Shown: piece after piece, positions 34,874 to 42,567 of the stretch
How the letters are laid out: each line of letters opens with the position of its first letter
Position numbering within the stretch: position 1 is the stretch's first letter
From: a virus
IMG/VR virus record: IMGVR_UViG_3300026531_000004
Span: 1-48,643 of that record
DNA length: 48,643 nucleotides
Reading direction: 5' to 3' (one strand)
The notes under the pieces: model-generated
Database searches by the model: none
Seen by the model: the letters and a program-made list of their open reading frames with translations, nothing else
What the model was told of the DNA's origin: nothing
Program-made: the position numbers and the translations under genes

Positions 34874-35527
34874 ATGAATAACAAAAGTAACGATGTTAAC
34901 GGTAAACATTACGCTTCACTTGGCATATCTCCATTCGAGTATAGTTTCGCCAATAAACTAGATTGCTACCAGCACACAGCCATTAAATACATTACGAGAC
35001 ATGCCGATAAAGGAGGAATCGCCGACATCGACAAAGCCATAAAGACTTTGGAGCTATATAAAGAAGCGTTGGACAATACACAAACAACATGTGATGATAA
35101 ACCGGCGGAGATAGAAGCATTAAACAACTTAATTAATTCTGTTAAAGGTATTTATAAGAACAGAGGTATCGAGATCACTCATGTATTCTCTATAGGGCGC
35201 GGTGGTGCTTGGGCAGCGGCCCAAATAGCTTATGCGCTAGATGTACAGTGTGACATTGTAGATTCACTAGATCTTTTTGACGATGCCGGAGCGAGTTTAG
35301 GTGAAGGTTCTTTGTTTGTGGATGATATATGTGACACAGGCGAGACAATATATAAGGTTAAAAAAGAATACCCTGAAGTGCTTACAGCTGTTTTATTTAA
35401 CAGAGCTGACGATTATGTCAAAGTTAAAAAAGCAGCTAGACCGGATTATTTTGGTTCAATGATATGGCATAACGAATATGTTGAAATGCCTATATCACAA
35501 TACGCAGATGCAAACAACAACAAATAA
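34874..35527 (+). CDS. DUF3310-phosphoribosyltransferase fusion protein
   Basis: Residues about 7-68 match the DUF3310 pattern of phage proteins (HY near the start, then CYQHTAIKYITRHADKGG, then DIDKAIKTLELY). Residues about 85-205 form a type I phosphoribosyltransferase: FSIGRGGAWAAAQIAYAL and the PRPP-binding loop LFVDDICDTGETI (about 154-166), where DD and TGET contact ribose phosphate. The base substrate cannot be told; purine or 7-deazapurine salvage is a guess from the neighbouring deazaguanine genes. The start lies behind ATAAGGAAAAATC. Confidence 0.75.
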   Translation: MNNKSNDVNGKHYASLGISPFEYSFANKLDCYQHTAIKYITRHADKGGIADIDKAIKTLELYKEALDNTQTTCDDKPAEIEALNNLINSVKGIYKNRGIEITHVFSIGRGGAWAAAQIAYALDVQCDIVDSLDLFDDAGASLGEGSLFVDDICDTGETIYKVKKEYPEVLTAVLFNRADDYVKVKKAARPDYFGSMIWHNEYVEMPISQYADANNNK

Positions 35528-35542
35528 ACAAAAGGAGAGATG

Positions 35543-36097
35543 ATGTTAGTCAGAAAACAATTTAAATTCGAAGCAGCACACACATTAATATCTGCTTATT
35601 CAGAAAATTGTGTAAGTTCTATTCACGGCCATTCTTACTTGGTAGAAGTGATCCTAGAAGGAGAACCTACCTCCGCAGACGGCATGGTGGTAGATTTCAG
35701 TTATGTTAAAGCACTTATAGGAGCGTTTATAAATGCTTGGGATCACGCTATGGTCATAGCCGCAGCCGACCCGGTCAAAGAAGATTTACTTAAAATAATG
35801 AATAAATACAACATGAGATATATCGTCACGCCATTCAATCCAACAGCGGAAGAAATGTCTATATACTTCAGTGCTGTAATCGGAGATGTAATTACTAGGG
35901 CGAGCGCCGTACAATATAGTTTACATTCTGTCAGAGTGCACGAAACGACAACCGGCTGGGCCGAAACTGGTCCTGTAGCTTGGACTAAGGAAGATCTACT
36001 ATCTGTTCGATTTAACCATTTCGACCTTAACAGATTAATCGATGCCGCTTACACAGTGCCATCTTATACTATTACACAAAAACACGAGGTACAGTAA
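35543..36097 (+). CDS. queD: 6-carboxy-tetrahydropterin synthase QueD
   Basis: QueD turns dihydroneopterin triphosphate into 6-carboxytetrahydropterin, step two of preQ0 synthesis. Zinc ligands are His13 (FEAAH) and His28/His30 (HGH). Catalytic Cys23 is separated from HGH by four residues; E. coli QueD has three, so the spacing is unusual. FNPTAEEM and HETTTGWAE follow as in the family. At 184 residues it is longer than the usual 120, with an extra C-terminal part. ATG 35543 is better spaced from AAAGGAG than ATG 35540. It ends in TAATG with queE. Confidence 0.85.
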   Translation: MLVRKQFKFEAAHTLISAYSENCVSSIHGHSYLVEVILEGEPTSADGMVVDFSYVKALIGAFINAWDHAMVIAAADPVKEDLLKIMNKYNMRYIVTPFNPTAEEMSIYFSAVIGDVITRASAVQYSLHSVRVHETTTGWAETGPVAWTKEDLLSVRFNHFDLNRLIDAAYTVPSYTITQKHEVQ

Positions 36098-36726
36098 TGG
36101 AGACATTATATAGCATAGTGGAGATGTTTTATTCTGTTCAAGGCGAAGGCAAATTGGTGGGTACACCTATGTTCTTTGTTAGGTTGTTTGGTTGTGACTT
36201 ATCTTGCGATTTCTGCGACGAGCCTAAACATAAAGATAGTAAACTGATTAAGCGCCTAACAGCAGATGATATAATAAATGAGGCCAAATTAACTAATACT
36301 GAATGGGTGTGCGTTACTGGTGGTGAGCCATCACTACGCCCTATTAACCACTTAATTGGTAAGCTGCAAGACGCAGGACTTAAAGTAGCTGTGGAGAGCA
36401 ACGGATTTAGACCTGGTAATATAGAACGAGCAGATTTCTTAACATTATCACCTAAACACCCTACAAGGTTAACCAAGATCGGTGAGCGTAAATGGGATGA
36501 GGTTAAACTGCTTATATCTGATGAGGGCCTACATTTCCAGCTCAACGACAACGACCAAGCCACATTAGATGCTTTGTTTGAGATATCTGAAAGCGTATAT
36601 GTACAACCGATTAACGATGCTGATTCGTTGAATATAGATAATGCATTAGTGGCAGTGTCATTCGTTGAATCACATCCTGAGACAAGACTAAGTCTGCAGA
36701 TACACAAAATGATAGGAGTAGCTTAA
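36097..36726 (+). CDS. queE: 7-carboxy-7-deazaguanine synthase QueE (radical SAM)
   Basis: QueE rearranges 6-carboxytetrahydropterin to 7-carboxy-7-deazaguanine. The iron-sulfur motif is C33-x3-C37-x2-C40 (GCDLSCDFCD), VQGEG near the N-terminus and VTGGEPSL (about 72-79) are family hallmarks, and LSPKHP lies further on. The length of 209 residues is normal. It is coupled to queD upstream and to a small basic gene downstream by TAATG overlaps. A 189-residue antisense frame here is a shadow. Confidence 0.92.
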   Translation: METLYSIVEMFYSVQGEGKLVGTPMFFVRLFGCDLSCDFCDEPKHKDSKLIKRLTADDIINEAKLTNTEWVCVTGGEPSLRPINHLIGKLQDAGLKVAVESNGFRPGNIERADFLTLSPKHPTRLTKIGERKWDEVKLLISDEGLHFQLNDNDQATLDALFEISESVYVQPINDADSLNIDNALVAVSFVESHPETRLSLQIHKMIGVA

Positions 36727-36923
36727 TGTTCTGGTCTTTATCAATGTTTGGTTTGGATAATGGTATGACTGAGACATATCTAAAGAGAGTTACTAAGCAA
36801 GGTAAAGGTCGTAACCGTTTATCGTATAAACATTCGACACAGGTGAAGGGTGCACGCCACTCTTCCTTGCGTAGTCGTGGTAATCGATTAAAAACTAAAC
36901 TGAAAAAGAAAAACAAGAGATAA
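36726..36923 (+). CDS. Small very basic protein of unknown function
   Basis: The 65-residue protein is strongly basic in its last 45 residues (RSRGNRLKTKLKKKNKR), suggesting nucleic-acid binding. It starts at a TAATG overlap with queE, so it is translated with the modification enzymes. No family was recognised. It could bind DNA to help the transglycosylase, but nothing in the sequence proves that. Confidence 0.55.
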   Translation: MFWSLSMFGLDNGMTETYLKRVTKQGKGRNRLSYKHSTQVKGARHSSLRSRGNRLKTKLKKKNKR

Positions 36924-36960
36924 TTTATATTCAGAGATTAGCTTGCTTTTATAGTGTAGA

Positions 36961-36982
36961 TTCAGTTAAATTACGATATAAT
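36961..36982 (+). promoter_or_regulatory. Promoter inside the modification island (TTCAG-N11-TATAAT)
   Basis: TTCAG (36961-36965), 11 bases, TATAAT (36977-36982), then ATAGAATAAA. It is preceded by GTGTAGA, also found before the leftward promoter at 44318. It would drive the 37008 gene, dpdA and queC. Confidence 0.7.
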
Positions 36983-37007
36983 ATAGAATAAATAAAAAGG
37001 ACACTAT

Positions 37008-37196
37008 ATGAGAAGAAATGTTATAGTAGTGAGAAGCAGTGGCGTCATCGATTCAACGATCAGCCTGCTTTTCGCTTTAGTATTCTGGTCCGTGTTGTTT
37101 GTTGTTATGGCATCTAAACTTCACGACGCTAAACTTGCTATCGCCGCTGACACAAACACATCTAACGGCTCAACACACATTACATCAAAGGAATAA
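37008..37196 (+). CDS. Small single-pass membrane protein
   Basis: The 62-residue protein has one hydrophobic segment (ISLLFALVFWSVLFVVMA, about 18-35) after a basic N-terminus, and a polar Thr/Ser-rich C-terminus. It is the first gene behind the promoter at 36961 and lies 3 bases before the transglycosylase gene. The function is unknown. ATG 37008 is behind AAAAAGGACACTAT. Confidence 0.65.
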   Translation: MRRNVIVVRSSGVIDSTISLLFALVFWSVLFVVMASKLHDAKLAIAADTNTSNGSTHITSKE

Positions 37197-37199
37197 ATC

Positions 37200-38006
37200 A
37201 TGGAACCTATTAAATTAGCTCACATTGCACCGATTGAGCATATACTCAAAGCTGACAAACAAAGCGATATAGTTATGTGCCTGTATCACATGCTTGACAA
37301 TCCTAAGTATAAGGGATTAATGATGCTTGAAACTAAATATAAGATACTGGATAACAGTTATTATGAAAAGCATAAAGACGATGCGTTTATGGAACAGTTT
37401 AATAATACTTGCACATTTATACAATCGTTAATCGACGCCGCTTTAGAGATTAAAGCTAACTGTGTTGTGTTGCCCGATGGTATAATAACACCTGAATCAA
37501 TTGATATAGTACAGCAACATGACTTAGATGTAATGGTTGTACCTACAAACAAAGAACAGCTTAAAGAAGCTATAGTCAGTAAAGCCGACCTGATTGGCTT
37601 ATCTTTTATACACGCAGCTAATATAATTTCGTTGAATGTAGCTTTCAGAGAGAATATCCGCCCGTTGTTACTGAAGACGATTAAGTTAGCCGCTGCAGAA
37701 TTAACAGGATTAACCGGCTTGTGTGTCGATGATGTTTTGCGTAAGCGAATACACCTGCTGGGCTTGTGGTCGTATGACGAACTAATTAAGTGTGTACCAT
37801 ATACAGATATAGTTAACAGTTGCGACACCAGCACAGCTGTTTGGCTAGGCTTAAACGGTAAAGACGCCACAAAGATGAAAAATAAATTCTATAAAAAAGT
37901 TGATTTCACTTGCAATAAAGAATGGAATCTGTTATGTTCTTGGAACATGGGTTGTATGCGAGGCGTCACCAAAGCCGGCGCTTACCTTGTAAAGGATATG
38001 TCATGA
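37200..38006 (+). CDS. dpdA: Putative DNA 7-deazaguanine transglycosylase, phage DpdA family
   Basis: Phage DpdA proteins are TGT-like enzymes that swap guanine in DNA for a 7-deazaguanine base. In this 268-residue protein, KILDNSYYE (about 49-57) and EIKANCVVLPDGIITPESID (about 83-102) match the DN and P-D signatures of phage members, and SCDTSTAVWLG (about 210-220) matches the late DTS segment. The candidate catalytic acids are Asp51 and the Asp of LPDG. Neighbouring folE, queC, queD and queE support the assignment. The closing CSWNMGC pair of cysteines is unexplained. It ends in an ATGA overlap. Confidence 0.75.
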   Translation: MEPIKLAHIAPIEHILKADKQSDIVMCLYHMLDNPKYKGLMMLETKYKILDNSYYEKHKDDAFMEQFNNTCTFIQSLIDAALEIKANCVVLPDGIITPESIDIVQQHDLDVMVVPTNKEQLKEAIVSKADLIGLSFIHAANIISLNVAFRENIRPLLLKTIKLAAAELTGLTGLCVDDVLRKRIHLLGLWSYDELIKCVPYTDIVNSCDTSTAVWLGLNGKDATKMKNKFYKKVDFTCNKEWNLLCSWNMGCMRGVTKAGAYLVKDMS

Positions 38007-38182
38007 TTGCTTATGCTACAGTCGTATTAGTGGTAGTGGCTGGTGTATGGGCTATGGTATCTAAAGAGGGACCAGATGGTTCTGTTACTTATGACGACAC
38101 CTCAGAGGACCACCCTCAAGAAGGACAAGAGTATCTAGTTTGCCCTAAATGCGGTTCAGAGTATTGCGGTGGTTGCGATTAA
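38003..38182 (+). CDS. Small membrane protein with zinc-ribbon end
   Basis: The 59-residue protein has an N-terminal transmembrane segment (ATVVLVVVAGVWAMV, about 5-19), an acidic linker, and CPKCGSEYCGGC (about 47-58), a C-x2-C-x4-C-x2-C metal site. The start is ATG 38003 in an ATGA overlap with dpdA; an upstream in-frame start would lie inside dpdA. The function is unknown. Being locked between dpdA and queC, it may be part of the modification unit. Confidence 0.65.
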   Translation: MIAYATVVLVVVAGVWAMVSKEGPDGSVTYDDTSEDHPQEGQEYLVCPKCGSEYCGGCD

Positions 38183-38191
38183 CAAACTTTT

Positions 38192-38230
38192 TATGTACCT
38201 ACCCGCTTAAAGGCTAGGTGCATAGATGGG
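38192..38230 (+). promoter_or_regulatory. Hairpin with possible pseudoknot in the queC leader
   Basis: TATGTACCTA (38192-38201) pairs with TAGGTGCATA (38215-38224) over 10 positions with one G-T pair. CCC at the start of the loop (38202-38204) could pair with GGG (38228-38230), forming an H-type pseudoknot some 10 bases before the queC ribosome site. It does not match known preQ1 classes by eye; ligand control is speculation. Confidence 0.4.
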
Positions 38231-38263
38231 TTGTTATGCCCTAATCTAACTCAGGAGAGTAAA

Positions 38264-39007
38264 ATGAATAAAAATACATTAATGGTTATTAGCGGTGGCA
38301 TGGACAGTGTTGTATGCCTACATGCTCATAAAGATATTATAGGAGCCGCGGTGTCTTTCAATTATGGCAGTAACCACAACAATATAGAGATGCAATATGC
38401 GCGCTATCACTGTAAATTACTTAATATTCCGCATACAGTAATAGATTTAAGTACAGCAATGACGGAATTTAAATCTGCGCTATTAAGCGGAGCTGAAGCT
38501 ATACCGGAAGGACACTATGAAGATGAAAATATGAGACAGACAGTGGTACCTTTTAGAAATGGTATTATGTTATCTATGGCTGTCGGCCTGGCGGAGAGCA
38601 AAGACTTAGAGCAAGTTATGTTGGCCTCGCATGCCGGCGACCATGCTGTATATCCAGATTGTAGAGAAGACTTCAATGAAGCTTTTAGAAATGCGGCAAG
38701 ACTAGGTACCCACAACCACATCGATGTTGTCATGCCTTTTAGCTCGATCACTAAGAGAGACATCGCCACTATCGGAGCTGACTTAAATATTGATTGGTCA
38801 ACCACTTGGAGCTGTTATAAAGGCTCAACTGAGAATGTACTGGATGAAGAGGATGAGTTGCTACCTCTAGTGGATAGACCTCACCATTGTGGTAGATGCA
38901 GTACATGTGTTGAGCGTATTTGGGCTTTGAAAGATGTAATTGATGATACTATCTATGATGATGGTGACTTCGCCATCAACCTGTTAGAAGAGAGAGGAGA
39001 GTGGTAA
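38264..39007 (+). CDS. queC: preQ0 synthase QueC
   Basis: QueC converts 7-carboxy-7-deazaguanine to preQ0 using ATP and ammonia. The PP-loop SGGMDS is at residues 10-15, and the C-terminal zinc site is CYKGSTE followed by HCGRCSTC. At 247 residues it is standard QueC; the glutamine amidotransferase domain of the phage 9g Gat-QueC type is absent, so archaeosine-type product is not expected. ATG 38264 is behind CAGGAGAGTAAA; starts at 38231 lack a site. It overlaps the MazG-like gene by TAATG. Confidence 0.92.
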   Translation: MNKNTLMVISGGMDSVVCLHAHKDIIGAAVSFNYGSNHNNIEMQYARYHCKLLNIPHTVIDLSTAMTEFKSALLSGAEAIPEGHYEDENMRQTVVPFRNGIMLSMAVGLAESKDLEQVMLASHAGDHAVYPDCREDFNEAFRNAARLGTHNHIDVVMPFSSITKRDIATIGADLNIDWSTTWSCYKGSTENVLDEEDELLPLVDRPHHCGRCSTCVERIWALKDVIDDTIYDDGDFAINLLEERGEW

Positions 39008-39294
39008 TGAGCGCAAATATAGGATTGGAAGCTCAAGAAGACTATGCAATCAGAACTTTGGCTACAGCTATGAAGTTCAAATTCACCGTACATAGATATA
39101 AAGGTGGATGGAAACATAAAAGCAACAAAGTTTTAGTTAAAGAAATGTATCGTGAAGTGGCAGAGCTTGAACAGGCCATCAGCAAAGACGAATTAAATCG
39201 TGAAGCGGTTATAGCTGAATGCGCTGATATAGCTAACTATTGTGCTATGTTAATAGATAATTTACAAGCTGGAGGATCAAAACATGCCAAATAA
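39007..39294 (+). CDS. MazG-like NTP pyrophosphohydrolase
   Basis: The 95-residue protein shows the all-alpha NTP-PPase pattern EMYREVAELEQAI (E-x3-E) followed by ECADIANY (E-x2-D), the four acidic metal ligands of MazG-type enzymes. It would trim a nucleotide pool, perhaps the dGTP or GTP-derived pool next to deazaguanine synthesis. It starts at TAATG on the queC stop and overlaps folE by 11 bases, placing it firmly in the island. Confidence 0.7.
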   Translation: MSANIGLEAQEDYAIRTLATAMKFKFTVHRYKGGWKHKSNKVLVKEMYREVAELEQAISKDELNREAVIAECADIANYCAMLIDNLQAGGSKHAK

Positions 39295-39958
39295 CCACAA
39301 AATAGACAACATAATCGCTGCATGTTCTTCTTCTAATTTCGATGGCCCTCTACTAGGCGCAGACACAATCACAGATGCTGACATTACCGACACAAGCATC
39401 TTAGTGACTGAGCAGCAAGCTATGGACGCTGTTAAGACACTTATGCAGTTTATAGGCGCTGATATGACTGACCCTAACTGCGTGGATACGCCTAAGAGGG
39501 TCATGAAGGCTTGGAGAGACTATTGGGGCGCTGGTTACAAGCAGCAGTCAAGCGATTTCTTGACTGTTTTTCCTAATGAGGGTTACGACCAAATGGTTGT
39601 TGTGGAGAATATCCCGGTGAACAGCACATGCTCTCATCATTTGGCCCCTATACATGGCACTGCTACAGTTGCGATTATACCGCGTCATGAACTCATTGGC
39701 CTCAGTAAATATGCTAGAATTGTCGATATGTTTGCGCGCAGACTTCAACTGCAAGAACGCTTAACACAGCAAATCGCAGATGAATTAGAGGATTTATTAT
39801 CTCCGGTTGGAGTCGCTGTCTGCATCAGAGCTGAGCACATGTGCATGAGCACTCGCGGAGTTAAAATTCACAATGCTGTTACGACCACAACCGCCTTAAC
39901 TGGGGCGTTTAAAAATAACCCTGAGACAAGAGCAGAGTTCATGGCTCTTATCAAATAA
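39284..39958 (+). CDS. folE: GTP cyclohydrolase I
   Basis: FolE opens the guanine ring of GTP to make dihydroneopterin triphosphate, the first step toward preQ0. Zinc ligands are Cys116 and His119 (TCSHHLAPIHG) and Cys187 (RAEHMCMSTRGV); QERLTQQIADEL is the conserved helix. The 224 residues include a longer, poorly conserved N-terminus. ATG 39284 lies behind GGAGGATCAAAAC. It closes the modification island. Confidence 0.93.
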   Translation: MPNNHKIDNIIAACSSSNFDGPLLGADTITDADITDTSILVTEQQAMDAVKTLMQFIGADMTDPNCVDTPKRVMKAWRDYWGAGYKQQSSDFLTVFPNEGYDQMVVVENIPVNSTCSHHLAPIHGTATVAIIPRHELIGLSKYARIVDMFARRLQLQERLTQQIADELEDLLSPVGVAVCIRAEHMCMSTRGVKIHNAVTTTTALTGAFKNNPETRAEFMALIK

Positions 39959-39984
39959 AGATAAATTAGTAAAACTCAAAAATA

Positions 39985-40035
39985 CGAGATTCCACCTTTA
40001 AAGCATACTAATGTATAGCTAACTGCGGAATCTCG
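39985..40035. repeat. Nested palindromic element C (diverged)
   Basis: Outer arms CGAGATTCC (39985-39993) and GGAATCTCG (40027-40035) are perfect. The left arm has lost the CCGC of other copies (ATTCCACC). Its reverse complement shares GTATGC-TTTAAAG with elements A, D and E. It lies between folE and the helicase gene. Confidence 0.65.
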
Positions 40036-40087
40036 CAAATACGCCTAAATATGTGCGCTTAAATACTATATTAATAGGAGTTAAAAT

Positions 40088-41443
40088 ATGAAAAACTTAA
40101 TATCCCCACACTCACCACCCAACCCCTTAACACCTAGACCTCATCAGCTTAAGCTATCCGATATAGGCTTCGATATCTTATCCAAAAACGGTCTATGTTA
40201 CGATGTCAGCTCCGAGAGAGTCGGTAAATCACTCACCACGATACTCATAGTGGAGAAGAGCAGTGTGCGCCAGAACTGCTTGATACTAACCAAGAAGGCC
40301 GCTATCCCTGATTGGCTAAAGTTACTGCGCAGCTACCCAATCACTAAAACTTACTATGTCATCAACTACGAGTCTGCCCACAAGCTAGACCTCGACATGT
40401 TCACTCCCGACATCATCGTAGCTGATGAAGCCCACCATCGCTTATCAGCCTACCCTAAACCAAGCAAGACACTTATCACTATAGGCAACTTAATCTCCGA
40501 AGCTGCCCAGCGAAATAACGAAATTGGCCTGCCTATAATCTACCTCTCAGCGACGCCACATGCCGAATCTTATTCTCAACTATATCACCAGTTCAGAATC
40601 TCTCCATGGTCACCGTTCAGCGAATATACCAACTTCTATAAGTGGTTTAAGCATTATGGCATCCCTGAAGTTCAATACTTAGGCAACCGCCAAATCATGA
40701 AATACGATAAAACCAGGGACGATCTCATCAAGCCCATCTTCGATAAACTGACCTACGGTATCACACGCCAAGAAGCCGGCTTCACCGAAGAGCCTAATGA
40801 CATTGTGCACTATGTCACCTTATCCGACCAAACAGTCAACCTTATTAACACACTAATCAAGGACGAACTCCTAGAACAGCGCACCTTAGCAGAAATGACA
40901 GAACACATAATCCCGAGCAACGCCGAAATACCTGATGTGGTCCCTATCGAATCCGTGGCTGCTGAGCACAGCAAAATACACCAAATCGAAGGTGGTACCC
41001 TCAAGGTCGATGTACCAGACCAAACTCAAATATCACTGATACTCAGAAACAATGAAAAAATCGATTACATCAAAACTAACTTCGGCGACACAGACAAACT
41101 TGCCGTCATGTACCATTACCAAGCCGAACAGATTAAGCTCAACCAACACTTCACTAATGCCTTAATCCTCCAAGCCGATAAATTCGCGGAAGGCATCAGC
41201 CTCAAGGACATCGACCATCTGGTCATCTACAGCATGTCTTGGCGCACCAGCAAATACATACAACGCAGGGCTCGCCAAGCCGACTACACGCGCAAAACCC
41301 CAATCAATGTCCACTACTTACTATCTGAGCATCCAACAAACAAAAACATCTTCATCTCTAATAAAGTGTACACATGCGTCGCCGAAAAGAATGTCAACTT
41401 CAACACCAGAAACGCTAAACTCTTATCACAAGGTAAACTATGA
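40088..41443 (+). CDS. SF2 helicase
   Basis: The 451-residue protein has a Walker A-like SSERVGKSL (about 40-48), a DEAH box IIVADEAHH (about 108-116), LSATP (motif III, about 155-159) and a motif VI-like IQRRARQADYTRK near residue 400. This is the phage SNF2/UvsW-like helicase build, used in recombination or fork repair. Codons favour C on this strand much more than neighbours do. ATG 40088 is behind AATAGGAGTTAAAAT. It ends in an ATGA overlap with the nuclease. Confidence 0.85.
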   Translation: MKNLISPHSPPNPLTPRPHQLKLSDIGFDILSKNGLCYDVSSERVGKSLTTILIVEKSSVRQNCLILTKKAAIPDWLKLLRSYPITKTYYVINYESAHKLDLDMFTPDIIVADEAHHRLSAYPKPSKTLITIGNLISEAAQRNNEIGLPIIYLSATPHAESYSQLYHQFRISPWSPFSEYTNFYKWFKHYGIPEVQYLGNRQIMKYDKTRDDLIKPIFDKLTYGITRQEAGFTEEPNDIVHYVTLSDQTVNLINTLIKDELLEQRTLAEMTEHIIPSNAEIPDVVPIESVAAEHSKIHQIEGGTLKVDVPDQTQISLILRNNEKIDYIKTNFGDTDKLAVMYHYQAEQIKLNQHFTNALILQADKFAEGISLKDIDHLVIYSMSWRTSKYIQRRARQADYTRKTPINVHYLLSEHPTNKNIFISNKVYTCVAEKNVNFNTRNAKLLSQGKL

Positions 41444-41772
41444 AACCACCTAAACAACATAAACACACCAAACCCGAAGCCATCATCCAGTCCGAGATCC
41501 TGCAATACCTCGACTCAATAGGGGCCTGGCACATAAAAACAATCTCCACCAACAAGCGTGGATGCCCCGACATCCTCGGCATCATTAATGGCTTAATGTT
41601 CGCCATAGAGGTCAAAACCAAACCAAACACCCCAACCAAGCTCCAACGCTATCACCTTAACCGCATCAGCTCCAATAATGGCCTAGCCATCGTCGCCTAT
41701 AGCCTCGACGATGTCATCCACCCACTTACTAAAGCGATGAAGCAAAATTGCGATGAAGCCATAGGCACCTAA
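41440..41772 (+). CDS. VRR-NUC domain nuclease
   Basis: The 110-residue protein matches the phage VRR-NUC family of PD-(D/E)xK nucleases: KRGCPDILG with Pro43-Asp44, then FAIEVKT with Glu57 and Lys59. Phage members cut branched or flap DNA and usually sit beside a helicase, as here (4-base overlap). It shares the C-rich codon use of the helicase, so the two probably moved or evolved together. Confidence 0.85.
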   Translation: MKPPKQHKHTKPEAIIQSEILQYLDSIGAWHIKTISTNKRGCPDILGIINGLMFAIEVKTKPNTPTKLQRYHLNRISSNNGLAIVAYSLDDVIHPLTKAMKQNCDEAIGT

Positions 41773-41839
41773 AAAAATTCCGTTGTCAATTTCAGGTACC
41801 TGAAGCCAAAAAACATTCCGCTTTATCTTCCTGAAATTG
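41771..41839. repeat. Inverted-repeat site closing the early block
   Basis: The 26 bases 41771-41796 are the reverse complement of 25968-25992 except for one extra base. Locally CAATTTCAGG (41787-41796) also pairs with CCTGAAATTG (41830-41839). An ATTCCGC half-site of the dispersed palindromes lies between. Confidence 0.75.
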
Positions 41840-41967
41840 AATGGTATGTCCCATAAAATAACGCTTTATGAAGGGGTGAAACCGAGTAAATGTTTTATTT
41901 TTACTATTTATACTTTTTTCACCCCATTTAAACGGTGAGAAGCCTCTTTGAAAATGATGGTGGCGAT

Positions 41968-42005
41968 AAAGGGAGGGCAATGTCGCCTTTCCCTTTTTAT
42001 TTTAT
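41968..42005 (+). terminator. Rho-independent terminator
   Basis: AAAGGGAGGG pairs with CCTTTCCCTTT around a short loop (two G-T pairs), followed by TTTTATTTTATTTTT. It lies 195 bases after the nuclease stop and would end the whole rightward early transcript. GGCGA/TCGCC offers an alternative stem. Confidence 0.75.
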
Positions 42006-42050
42006 TTTTGGCCTAGAGCTGTTTAGTAAAGGTCTGGGGCCAGTTAACAA

Positions 42051-42145
42051 ACATTGTCAGGTTGGTCAGACATTGTCAGGTTGGTCAGACATTGTCAGGT
42101 TGATCAGACATTGTCAGGTTGGTCAGACATTGTCAGGTTGATCAG
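42051..42145. repeat. Five tandem 19-bp iterons
   Basis: Consensus ACATTGTCAGGTTGRTCAG, starts at 42051, 42070, 42089, 42108 and 42127; copies differ only at the R. Directly repeated units of about 19-22 bp are typical binding sites of replication initiators. Confidence 0.9.
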
Positions 42146-42551
42146 ATCAGGTATAGATCGCAGCACAGGGCCAGGCCTGTAAAACCAGGGCAACCTGTTT
42201 TGTTATTAAATAAGAAACATAAGCCAAGCTAGTAAAACATTCCGAGCGGCTTCCCATGGGCGACCCAACCCGAAAAAACAATTTTAGCCGGCTCGATCAG
42301 CCAAAACACTAAAGCACAACATTGCAAAGCAGGCCACCAGTACAATCAGGCCAATCAGGCGACATCGCCCAGGCGCAAACAAACATTAACCACATAACTA
42401 CTAAAACATCCATTTCAGGGAGGCTGATCAAGGGGTCTAATTTTGTACAAACACGGCACCCATCCGCGATTAATATAAATGTGCCACACAGAGCGACATT
42501 AGCCACCAGGTACTTTAAAAGGGGGGGGTTACGCGGAATGAAATTCTATAT

Positions 42552-42567
42552 AAAAATGCGCATTTTT
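42552..42567. repeat. 16-bp perfect palindrome
   Basis: AAAAATGCGCATTTTT. Its core ATGCGCAT is also found beside or inside elements A, D and E. It follows a GCGGAAT half-site at 42533. Confidence 0.7.

Noticed and set aside
36138-36707. 189-codon antisense frame opposite queE
   Set aside because: It is wholly inside queE, has no ribosome site and Ser/Leu-rich composition typical of a shadow.
41935-42141. 68-codon frame reading the 19-bp iterons as protein repeats
   Set aside because: It spans a terminator and the repeat is better explained as DNA iterons; no ribosome site.
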